From Comamonadaceae bacterium (GTDB lineage: Bacteria; Pseudomonadota; Gammaproteobacteria; Burkholderiales; Burkholderiaceae_C): a stretch of 26,312 bases of DNA. Every line of letters begins with the position of its first letter. Within the stretch, counting starts at the first letter, position 1. A program made the translations under genes and the position numbers. Below the pieces are notes generated by a model. It was not told where the DNA came from, made no database searches, and saw only the letters and a program-made list of their open reading frames with translations. This document shows positions 7,770-18,600 of the stretch, one piece after another. The DNA lies in contig CANCCF010000044.1 in the NCBI GenBank assembly GCA_947374485.1, positions 1-26,312 of the forward strand. Reading direction: 5' to 3'.

Positions 7770-9494
7770 GTGCCCGCCAAGCCACAGCCCGGGCCTCGCA
7801 AGGTGAACCAGCGCCGCCATCCTCGCCTGACCGCAACGCGCCTGCGCCTGGCCCTGTGCGCGCTGCTGGCGCTGGGCGCCGCCCCGGCCCTGGCGCAAGC
7901 CGTGCCCAATGCCGGGCAGTTGCTCAACGAGACGCAGCGCGCCGACAAGGAGGCCGCGCCGCGCGCGCCCGCGCCCGAGCTGATTCAGGAGAACGCACCG
8001 CGCGCGGCCATCAACCTGCCCGCGGGCGTGCAGATTGCGGTCTCGCACTTTCGCATCAGCGGCGCCAAGGCCTTTGGCACGCAGAGCCTGGCCGATCTGG
8101 TCAAGCCCTGGGAGGGGCAGACGCTTGACGTCAACGGCCTCAACGACGCCGCCGGCGCCATCACCCGCCACTACCAGAACCAGGGCTTCCTGCTGGCCTA
8201 CGCCTACCTGCCGGTGCAGAAAATCGAGCAGGGCGTGGTCGAAATCGCCGTGCTCGAGGGCACCGTGGACAGCGTGCAAATCGTCACCGCGCAAGACGTG
8301 CGCCTGAGCGACGAGGCCATCCAGTCCTATGTGCAGGGCATTGCCCAGGCGCCCCAGATGCGCCAGGCCGAGCTCGAGAGCCGCCTGCTCATGCTCAACG
8401 ACATTCCGGGCGTGGTGGCACGCGCCTCCTTCGCCCCGGGCAGCCGCGCCGGCACGGCCGACGTCATCGTCACCGTGGCCGAGGAAGAGCCGCTGGTGTA
8501 CTCGGTGGACTTCAACAACCAGGGCAGCAAATCCACTGGCGAATACCGCCTGGGCGCGCAGTTCCAGCTGCGCAACCTGTTTGGCCAGGGCGACAGCACC
8601 CGGCTGCGCCTGCAAAGCTCCACCGGCATGGAGCTGGTCACCGGCAGCCTGAGCACGCGCATGCCGCTGGGTGGCCAGGGCTGGAGCGCCGACGCCAGCG
8701 CCAGCCGCCTGAGCTACGAGCTCGGCGCGCCCTATGCCGCGCTGGGCGCGCGCGGTGAGGCCAGCACCGTGCACCTGGGCCTGGGCCGCCAGCTGCTGCG
8801 CAGCATCGACCAGAACCTGAGCCTGAGCGCCGGCTACGACTACAAGGACCTGGTTGACGTGCTCGAGCTCGGTGGCAGCAACAACCGCAAGCACAGTGCG
8901 CAGCTCGCCCTGGGCCTCACGGCCAGCCAGCGCGACGCGCTGCTGGGCGGCGGCCAGTGGCAGGCCAGCCTGGGCTACGTCGCCGGCACCCTGGACTGGG
9001 ACTCGCCCAACAGCATCCAGGCACCCAGCGGCCAGTTCCGCAAATTCAGCCTGGACCTGTCGCGCCGCCAAGCCCTGGACGCCGACTGGAGCGCCACCGC
9101 ACGGGTCAACGGCCAATGGGCGCTGGACAACCTGGACAGCTCCGAGAAATACGCCCTCAGCGGACCCTATGGCGTGCGCGCCTTCGCGCCCGGCCAGGCC
9201 AGCGTGGACCGTGGTGGCGTGCTGGCACTGGAGCTGCGCCGGGCCTGGGCCCTGAGCGGCGGCCTCTTCAGCGCCAGCGTGTTTTACGACGCTGCCTACG
9301 GCCGCTATGCGGTCAAGCCCGCTGCGGGCGTGAGCAACAGCGTGCACCTGCACGGCGGCGGCCTGGGCCTGGGCTGGGCCAATGGCGCCGACCTGGACCT
9401 GAGCCTCACCGCCGCCTGGAGTGACAGCCCCGCGCCCAGCGCCGATGGCGACCGCCAGCCCTCTGTGTATTTCCAGATCACCAAGGGCTTCTGA
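7770..9494 (+). CDS. ShlB/FhaC/HecB-family (TpsB) outer-membrane transporter
   Basis: This is the translocator of a two-partner secretion system. It recognises the TPS domain of its partner in the periplasm and exports it through a 16-strand barrel. The 574-residue protein has a signal peptide (LRLALCALLALGAAPALAQA). It is followed by a proline/alanine-rich linker and a POTRA region (about 85-165: FRISGAKAFGTQSLADLV, then GFLLAYAYLPVQKIEQGVV). The second periplasmic domain (about 175-245) includes LNDIPGVV. The barrel begins near residue 250. The loop-6 signature is GPYGVRAFAPGQ with GVRAF at 468-472, close to the family VRGY motif. The protein ends in Phe (VYFQITKGF), as barrels usually do. 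The start is GTG 7770; GTG 7803 is an alternative that keeps the signal peptide. The partner gene starts 34 nt downstream. Confidence 0.95.
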   Translation: MPAKPQPGPRKVNQRRHPRLTATRLRLALCALLALGAAPALAQAVPNAGQLLNETQRADKEAAPRAPAPELIQENAPRAAINLPAGVQIAVSHFRISGAKAFGTQSLADLVKPWEGQTLDVNGLNDAAGAITRHYQNQGFLLAYAYLPVQKIEQGVVEIAVLEGTVDSVQIVTAQDVRLSDEAIQSYVQGIAQAPQMRQAELESRLLMLNDIPGVVARASFAPGSRAGTADVIVTVAEEEPLVYSVDFNNQGSKSTGEYRLGAQFQLRNLFGQGDSTRLRLQSSTGMELVTGSLSTRMPLGGQGWSADASASRLSYELGAPYAALGARGEASTVHLGLGRQLLRSIDQNLSLSAGYDYKDLVDVLELGGSNNRKHSAQLALGLTASQRDALLGGGQWQASLGYVAGTLDWDSPNSIQAPSGQFRKFSLDLSRRQALDADWSATARVNGQWALDNLDSSEKYALSGPYGVRAFAPGQASVDRGGVLALELRRAWALSGGLFSASVFYDAAYGRYAVKPAAGVSNSVHLHGGGLGLGWANGADLDLSLTAAWSDSPAPSADGDRQPSVYFQITKGF

Positions 9495-9528
9495 GTTCGC
9501 CAGACCGCCAGCCGTACCGGAGAAAACC

Positions 9529-9693
9529 ATGTCAGCACGCGCCCACCCCGAACCCAGCAAGACCGCTGCCACGCTGGCCGTGATACGCCTGGGTGGCGGG
9601 CGCGTCATGCGCCTGATCCAGCGGCCCCGGCGGCGCCTGAGCCTGCTGCTGGCCACGCTTCTGGCGGCCTGGATTCCGCACTTGGGCTACGCC
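9529..9693 (+). other. Extended signal peptide of TpsA
   Basis: The first 55 residues form a long polar and basic region (IRLGGGRVMRLIQRPRRR) followed by the hydrophobic core LSLLLATLLAAWIPHLGYA. Long leaders of this kind are common in very large TPS exoproteins and are thought to slow inner-membrane export. The cleavage site after GYA is my estimate. Confidence 0.75.
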
Positions 9694-12600
9694 CTGGACC
9701 CCAACGCGCTGCCCACCCAGGGCAGCGTCAAGGTCGGCAGTGGCCAGATCAGCCAGAGCGGCAGCACCCTGGTGGTCAACCAGAGCAGCGCCCGCCTGGG
9801 GGTGGACTGGCAGAGCTTCAACATCGGTGCCAACGGCAGCGTCACCTTTGTGCAGCCGGGCCGCGACGCCGTGGCCCTCAACCGCGTGGTGGGCAATGAC
9901 GCCTCGCAAATTTTTGGCCGCCTCACGGCCAACGGCCAGGTGTTTCTGGTCAACCCCAATGGCGTGCTGTTTGCGCCCGGCTCCAAGGTCGATGTGGGCG
10001 GCCTGGTGGCCAGCTCGCTCAACCTCAGCCAGGAAGACTTCAAGAACGGCAAGTACCAGTTCGTCGGCATTGACAGCAATGGCAAAGTCACCAACCAGGG
10101 CGACATCAAGGCCGCCACCGGCGGCTACGTGGCGCTGTTTGCGCCCCAGGTCAAAAACGAGGGCAGCATCAACGTGCCGGTGGGCCAGGTGGTGCTGGCG
10201 GGCGGGCGCGCCGTTACCGTGGACATCACTGGCAGCGGCCTGATAGGCGCGGTCATCACCCAGGGCGCAGAGAACAGCAGCGCCGAAAACAGCGGCACGC
10301 TCAGCGCCGCCGGCGGCACCGTGCGCATGAACGCCAAGGCAGCGCAGGACACGGTGGGCGGCCTGGTCAACAACAGCGGCGTCATCAAGGCCAGCACCCT
10401 GGTCAGCAAGAACGGCGAGATCTGGCTGGTGGGCGATGCGGTGACGAACACCGGTGAAATCCGTGCCGAAGGCGTGGCCGGCCAGTCCGGCGGCCTGATC
10501 CAGGTCGAGGCCAGCTCGGTGGCGCTGGGCGGCCTGCTCAGTGTGGACGGCGCCAACGGCGGCCAGGTCACCATCAATGCTGGCGAGCGCCTCTCGCTGG
10601 CCGACCACGTGAGTGCGCGCGGCCTGAGCGGCCAGGGCGGCCATGTGGTCTACGCCTCGGGCGGCGGCGTGCTCGAGAGCAGCACCAGCTACACCAACGC
10701 CAGCGGCGCCACCGAGGGCGGCGACATCAGCGTGGCGGCTGCCTCCGGGGTGTCGAGCTCCGGGCATTACTACGTCGAAGGCGCCAGCGGCCACGGCGGG
10801 CGCATCGATGTCACCGGCAGCTCGCTGTACCTGCTCAGCGCCGAGCTCGATGCCTCCGGCGCGCTGGGCGGAGGGCGCGTGCGCCTGGGTGGCGCCTTCC
10901 AGGGCGGCAACATGCCGCTGGCGCCTGTCAATGCCGACGAGGTCAACCGCCTGTTCGTGCGGCGTTGGGAAGACGGTTCGGCCCTGGCCAATGCCAACAG
11001 CGTGTTCATCAACGATGGCACGTCCCTGAACGTCAGCGCCAGCCAGGGCGCGGGCGGCACCGCCATCGTCTGGTCCAACAGCCAGACCACCTTTCTGGGC
11101 AGCGTCGATGCGCGTGGCGCAGCCGGCGGCGGCGCGGTCGAAATCTCCTCGGGCGAGGTGCTGCGCCGCGCCGCGCTGGACCGCGTGCAAATAGGCAGCG
11201 GCGGCCAGCTGCTGCTGGACCCCAAGAACCTGGTCATCGGCAACGCCGATGCCTTCAAGCAGTGGCAATACCAGGCCGTGCTCGAGAGCGTCTACGCCTG
11301 GAAGGCCAGCGTGCCGGTGCTGGGCAACAGCGACTACCTGGGCTTCTCGGTGGCCCTGAGCAGTGACGCGCGCCTGATGGCTGTGGGCGCCGTGGGCGAT
11401 GACGGTGCCGCCGGCAACTTTGTCGATGCCGGTGCCGTGCACCTGTTTGCCTTTCAGGACGGCGCCTTTGGCTCTGGTGCCCTGGTGGGCAGCATTGGTG
11501 CGGGCTATCTGGGCGGCAAGAACATTGCGGTGACGCTGCGCGCAGCCGACCAGTTCGGCTTTGCCGTGGCGCTGAGCGCCAGCGGCCAGCAGCTCGCGGT
11601 GGGCGCGGTCAACGACGACGGCGCCACCAACCAGAATTCCAACGCCGGTGCCGTGCACCTGTTCACCTTTGCCGACACCGCCTTTGGCGGCGGCCTCAAG
11701 GTGGGCACCATTGGCAGCGGCTACAGCGGCGCGGGCGACCTCAATGTGAGCCTGCGCAGTTCCGACAACTTTGGCCGCTCCGTGGCCCTGAGCGGCGACG
11801 CCAGCCGCATGGCCGTGGGCGCGCCCATGGACGACGGTGTCACCGGCAACCGCTACGACGCCGGTGCCGTGCACCTGTTCACCTTTGGCCCCGGCTTTGG
11901 CAATGCGGCCAAGGTTGGCACCGTGGGCAGCGACTACGCCGGCGCGGGCGACCTGTCCCTGGCCTGGAACTATTACGACCATTTCGGCACCTCCGTGGCC
12001 CTGAGCCGCGACGGTACCGTGATGGCGGCCGGTGCCGAATACGGCGATGCCTTTGGCACGGCCTCGGGCGACGCGGGCCGCGTGCAGTTGTTCACCCTCA
12101 ACAGCGCCTTCAAGCCCAGCCTGGTCGGCACCATTGGCGTGGGCTATGTGGGCGCCAACGACATCAACATCGCGCTGGACAGCAGCGATTACTTTGGCAG
12201 CGCCCTGGCCCTCAACGGCGACGGCACCCGCCTGGCCGTGGGCGCACCGCGCGACGACGGCTTTGGCAACACCACCAGCGATACCGGCGCGGTCTACCTC
12301 TTCACCTTTGGCGCCACCGGCTTTCACGCGGGCAGCCTGGCCAGCACCCTGGGCGCGGGCTACAGCGCCGCCAATGGCGTGAGCAACGGCGTGGATGTGC
12401 CGCTGGGCAACAGCGACTATTTCGGCATCAGCGTGGCCCTGTCGGCCGACGCCATGCACCTGGCCGCAGGCGCCTATACCGATGACGGCGCAAAAAACAC
12501 CGCCTATGACTCCGGCGCCGTGCACCTGTTTTCCTTCAGCGACACCGCCTTTGCCGGCGGCACGCTGCTGGGCAGCGTGGGCCAGGACTACCGCAACGAC

Positions 12601-15600
12601 CGCGGCACCGGCATCGCGCTGGACGGCGCGCGCAGCGCCGGCACCGACTATGCCGGCAGCTCGGTAGCCCTCAACAGCAACGCCCGGCTGCTGGCCGTGG
12701 GCGCGCCCGGCGACGATGGCTTTGGCGACAGCGCCAGCAACACCGGCGCGGTACACCTCATCACCTTTGCCGATGGCAACTTTGGCGGCGCCGCACTGGT
12801 GGGCACCCTTGGCCAGGGCTACACCGGCGGCGGCAACATCGATGTGCGCCTGGGCAACAGCGACGAGTTCGGCTCGGCCGTGGCGCTCAGCGGCAATGGC
12901 CTGCGCCTGGCCGTGGGCGCGCGTTACGACGACGGCGCCAACAACAGCGTGGGCGATGCCGGTGCCGTGCACCTCTTCACCTTCGCCAACAGCAGCTTTG
13001 GCGGTGGCCAGAAGGTGGGCACCGTCGGTGTGGGCTATGCCGGAGCCGGTGACGTCAATGTCCCGCTGGGTGCCTCCAACGCCTTTGGCAAGTCCGTGGC
13101 CCTGAATGGGGATGGCACGCTGATGGCGGTGGGCGCGTCTGCCTACTCCAGCTACGGCGCCGTGCACCTGTTCAGTTTTGGCAATGGCTTTGGCGCGGGC
13201 ACCCTGGTGGGCAGCATTGGCCTGGCTTCCACCTACACCCTGGCAGCCAACCCCAACAACGTGCCCATCGCCCTGGGCTACTACGACCAATTCGGCAGCG
13301 CCGTGGCCCTGAGCGCCGACGGCACCCGCCTGGCCGTAGGTGCCCTGGGCGACTACGGCGCCGCCAACGCCCTATACGCCTCGGGCGCGGTGCATCTGTT
13401 CACCTTCGGTGCGGGCTTTACCGGCGGCACCCGGGTGGGCAAGATCGGCATGGGCTACAGCGGCGCCGGCAACGTCGGGCTGTCGCTGGACAGCTACGAC
13501 TACTTCGGCTCTGCCCTGGCGCTCAGCGCCGATGCCACGCTGCTGGCCGTGGGCGCCATGGGCGATGCCGGCTTCAGCAACCAGCGTTCCAACACTGGCG
13601 CCGTGCACCTGTTCACCTTTGCCAACGGCAGCTTTGGCGGTGGCGCTTTGGCCGGCAGCGTGGGCGACGGCTACACCGGCGGGCGCAACGTGGACATCCG
13701 CCTCGATGGCGGTGACCAGTTTGGCAGCGCCGTGGCCCTGAGCGCCCTGGGCGACCGCATGGCCGTGGGAGCGGCGCAGGACGATGGCGCGGGCAACGCC
13801 TTTTCCAACTCCGGCGCCGTGCACCTGTTCAGCTTCAACGACAGCGCCTTCCACGGTGGCGCGCTGGCCGGCCATATTGGCAACGGCTACCAGTCTGAAA
13901 CCGGGCTCGCGCTGGACCTGTACGGCAGCAAGTACTGGAATGGCGACCAGGCCGGCTCGGCCGTGGCGCTGAGCGCCGATGCGCGCCAGCTGGTCATTGG
14001 CGTGCCCTATGACGACGGCAACCTGGAACACCCCTGGGACAACGGCAACTATGGCGCCGTGCACCTGCTCACCTTTGCCGATGGCAATTTCGGCGGCGCA
14101 GCCCTGGTGGGCACCATAGGGCGGGGCTACAGCGGCGGCAAGAACATCGACGTGGCGCTGGACGCCAACGACAACTTTGGCCAGGCCGTGGCCCTGAGCG
14201 GCGACGGCCTGCACCTGGCCGTGGGCGCACCCAATGACGCGGGCTACAACAATACGAGCGGCAACGTCGGCGCCGTGCGCCTGTTTACCTTCAGTGACAG
14301 CGCCTTCAGCAACGGCCAATTCAAGGCCACCCTGGGCGTGGGCTATGGCGACGCCAATGACGTCATTCCCGGCACCAGTCCGCAGGGCAACTATTACTTT
14401 GGCAGCTCCGTGGCGCTCAACGCCGACGGCACGCACCTGGCAGTAGGCTCGACGGGTGACTTCGGTGTCACCTACGCCAACATGGGCGGCGCGGTACGCC
14501 TGTTTACCTTCAATCCCGACTTCACCGGCGGCCAGCAGGTGGGCACCATCGGCAACGGCTACACCACTGCGCTGGACGTGGACAACATTGCCGTCACGCT
14601 GCAAAGCTACACCTATTTCGGCCAGTCTGTGGCGCTCAATGCGGCTGGCACCCTGCTGGCTGTGGGCGCGCCCGGCGACTCCGGCCTCGGCGCGCAGGCC
14701 AGCAACAGCGGCGCGGTGCGCCTCTTCAGCTTTGGCGCGGGCTTCACCGGTGGCGTGCAGCTTGCCACCATTGGTGCGGGCTACAGCGGTGCCCAGGACA
14801 TCAACCTGGCGCTCAACCCCAGCAGCAAATTCGGCTACTCCGTGGCCCTGAACGCCTCGGGCACGCAACTGGCCGTGGGCGCTCCCCTGGACAACGGCGC
14901 CAATGCCAACCGCAGCCAGAGCGGCTCGGTGCGCCTGTTCACTTTTACCGACACGGCTTTTGGCGGCGGCACACAGGTGGGCACGGTGGGCAGCGGCTAC
15001 AGCGGCGGCAAGAACGTGGAGTCGGGCGCGGGCAACAACGATCAGTTCGGCTTCTCGGTAGCCCTCAACGCAGCGGGCGACCGCATGGCCGTGGGCGCCC
15101 CGCTGGACGATGGCGCCGATGGCAGCCACACCGACTCCGGCGCCGTGCACCTGTTCAGCTTTGCCGACAGCGCCTTCAGCGCGGGCCGCGTGGCCGGTCG
15201 CATAGGCAACGGCTACCAGACGCAGACCTCTCTGAACCTGAACCTGCAGGGCAGCCGCTCCTGGATCGGCGACCAGGCCGGCAACGCCGTGGCGCTCAGC
15301 GCCGATGCCACCCAGATGGCCATCGGCGTGCCCTATGACGATGCCGGCAACCAGCAGCCCTCGGCCGGTGGCGACTACGGCTCGGTGCAACTGGTCACCT
15401 TTGCCAATGGCAACTTTGGCGGTGCCGCTCTGGCCGGCAACCTGGGGCGCGGCTATGCGGGGGGCAAGAGTCTGGAGGTGGCGCTGGATGCCAACGACCA
15501 CTTTGGCACCTCCGTGGCCCTGAGCGGCGACGGCCTGCACCTGGCCGTGGGCGCGCCCGATGACAGCGGTTACAACAATAGCCACGGCGACAGCGGCGCT

Positions 15601-18600
15601 GTGCACCTGTTCACCTTTGCCGACAACCGCTTTGGCGGCGCCCAGAAGCAGGCCACCCTGGGCCAGGGCTACACCGGGGGCAACAACGTCGATATTGCGG
15701 CGAGCGCCGCCAGTAGCTTTGGGTACTCGGTGGCTCTCAACAGCGACGGCACCCGCCTGGCCGTGGGCGATCGCTACAACCTGGGCTTCAACAGCAGCAA
15801 AACCTATTCCGGCGCGGTGCAGCTGTTCACCTTCAGCAACCCCAGCTTTGGTGGCGGGCAAAAGGTGGGCACCGTGGGCTCGGGCTATGTGGGCACAGGC
15901 GATATCAATGTCAGCCTGGACACCAGCGACTACTTCGGCTGGTCGGTGGCGCTCAGTGGCGATGCCACCGAGCTGGCCGTGGGCGCGGTGCAGGACAAGG
16001 GCTTCAACAACCTGGGAGCGTTTTACTCCGGCGCGGTGCACCTCTTCACCTTTGCCAACACCAGCTTTGGCAGCGGCCACAAGGTGGGCACCATCGGCTC
16101 GGGCTATGTGGGCACGGACGATGTGAATGTGGCGTCGCGCGGCTACGAAAACTTTGGCTACGGCGTGGCCCTCTCTGCGGACGGCAGCAAGCTGGTGGTG
16201 GGTTCGCCGGGCGACTCCGGCAGCACCGGCGGCTACACCTATGCGGGTGCGGTCCACACCTTTGCCTTTGGCGCGGGCTTCAGTACGGGTGCCCGCGTGG
16301 GCAGCTTGGGCTCGGGCTACAGCGGCACCAACGACCTCAACCTGGCCGCTGGCAACCCCAACTATGGCTACTTCGGCCGTGCCGTGGCCCTGAGCGGCGA
16401 CGGCACACGTCTGGCCGTGGGTGTGCCCCTGGATGACGGCGCCAATGCCAGCCAGACCGACGCCGGCGCCGTGCAGCTCTTCACCCTGGGCGCGGGCCTG
16501 ACGGCACCGGCCAAGGTCGGCACCATCGGCAACGGCTACAGCGGCGCGGCCAGCCTGGACGCCCCCTTTACCGGTGGCGGCAACACCAATATCAGCAACA
16601 ACACCTTTGGTGGCACCAACGGTGAGCAGCTTGGCACCGCCGTGGCCCTCTCGGCCGATGCCCGCCTGCTGGCGCTGGGCGCGCCCGGCGATGTGGGCGG
16701 CCTCTTGCAGCAGCCCCAGGGCGGCGCGGGTGCCGTGCACCTGGTGAGCTTTGCCGATGGCAACTTTGGCGGCGCGGCCCTGGCCGGCACCATCGGGCAG
16801 GGCTACAGCGGCGGCAAGAACATCAACGTCAGTCTGCGCGCAGGCGATGCCTTTGGCACGGGCCTGGCCCTGAGCGGCGACGGCATGCACCTGGCCGTGG
16901 GCGCGCCCGGCGACGATGGCGCCACCCGCACCGGCACCGACACCGGTGCCGTGCACCTCTTCACCTTTGCCGACACCGCCTTTGGCGGCGGCCAGAAGAC
17001 CGGCACCATGGGTGCGGGCTACAGCGGCGCGGGCGATGTGGCCTTCACCCTGGCCAACTCGAGCTACTTTGGCTCGGCCCTGGCCCTCAACACCGATGGC
17101 ACCCGCCTGGCCGTGGGCGCGCCCACCTATGCCAACTATGGCGCCGTGCACCTCTTTACCTTTGGCAGCGGCTTTGGCGGCGGCACCAAAATTGGCAGCG
17201 TGGGCCTGGCCAGCGTCTATACCAAGGCAGCCGATGTGGACAACGTGCCCATCGCACTGGACTCCAACGATGCCTTTGGCAGTTCCGTGGCCTTGAGTGG
17301 CGACGGCCGCCTGCTGGCCGTGGGCGCCATGGGGGACTATGGCAGCGCCAACACCCTGGGCTTTGCGGGCGCCGTGCACCTGTTCAGCTTTGGCGATGGC
17401 TTTGTCAGCGGCAGCAAGGTCGGCACCCTAGGCGCGGGCTACAGCGGCACGGGCAACCTGGGCGTGGCCCTGAACAACAGCGACTACTTTGGCTCGGCCG
17501 TGGCCCTGAGCGCCGATGGCACGCGCCTGGCCGTGGGCGCCTTCCGCGCCGATGGCGGTGGTCAGGTGGTGACCGATTCCGGCGCGGTGCAACTCTTCAC
17601 CTTCAGCGACACCCTGTTTGGGGGCGCCCAGAAGGTAGCCACGCTGGGCTCGGGCTACAACGCTGCCAAGGACGTGAGCATCGGCCTGGACAACTACGAC
17701 TACTTTGGCCGCTCGGTGGCCCTGAGCGGTGACGCCCGGCACCTGGTGGCGGGCGCGCCCGGGGATTCGGGCGCCAACAACAACGCCGCTGGCGCCGGTG
17801 CGGCCCACCTGTTTGGCTTTGGCGACGGCAGCTTTGGTGGGGGCCAGCATGTGGGCGCCATTGGCCAGGCCTACGTGGCAGTGCCCCAGGCGCTGGACCT
17901 GGGCTTTGTGGGCAGCGGCAGCGGCGCGGGCGACCACTTTGGCAACGCCGTGGCGCTCAGCGCCGACGCCCGCCAACTGGCCGTGGGCAGCCCCGACAAC
18001 GTGGGCCTGAACAAGGGCAACCTGCTGGCCTCGCAAGGTGCAGTCAGCCTCATCACCTTTGCCGATGGCAACTTTGGTGGCGCCCAACTCGCCGGTACCC
18101 TGGGCAGTGGCTACAGCGGCGGCAAGAACATCAACATCGCCCTCAACGCCAATGACTACTTTGGCGCCTCGGTGGCCCTGAGCCGCGACGGGCTGTCGCT
18201 GGCCGTGGGCGCGCCCGGCGATGACGGTGCCAACAACAGCCGCACCGACGCCGGCGCCGTGCACCTGTTTACCTTTGCCGACACCGGCTTTGGCGGCGGC
18301 CAGAAGGTCGCCACCCTGGGCTATGGCTACAGCGGCGCCAAGGACCTGTCGGTGGCGCTGGATGTCTCCGACGCCTTCGGCCAGGGCGTGGCCCTGAATG
18401 CCGACGCCACCCGCCTGGCCGTGGGCGCGCCCTATGACAGCGGCTTCAACAACACGGTGGCGCGCAGCGGCGCTGTGCACCTGTTCAGCTTTGCGCCGGG
18501 CTTTGCCGCGGGCAGCAAGACCGGCACCGTGGGCTCCGGCTACACGGCCGCGGGCGATGTGGCCCTGGCACTCGACAGCTATGACTTCTTCGGCTGGTCG

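Noticed and set aside
7704..9656. 650-codon minus-strand frame opposite the TpsB gene
   Set aside because: The plus strand encodes a complete TpsB with POTRA and barrel motifs; the reverse product has no recognisable feature.
9532..17379. Two further long minus-strand frames (9532-13290 and 13372-17379)
   Set aside because: Same shadow effect opposite the TpsA repeats; the sense frame has a ribosome-binding site, signal peptide and recognisable domains.
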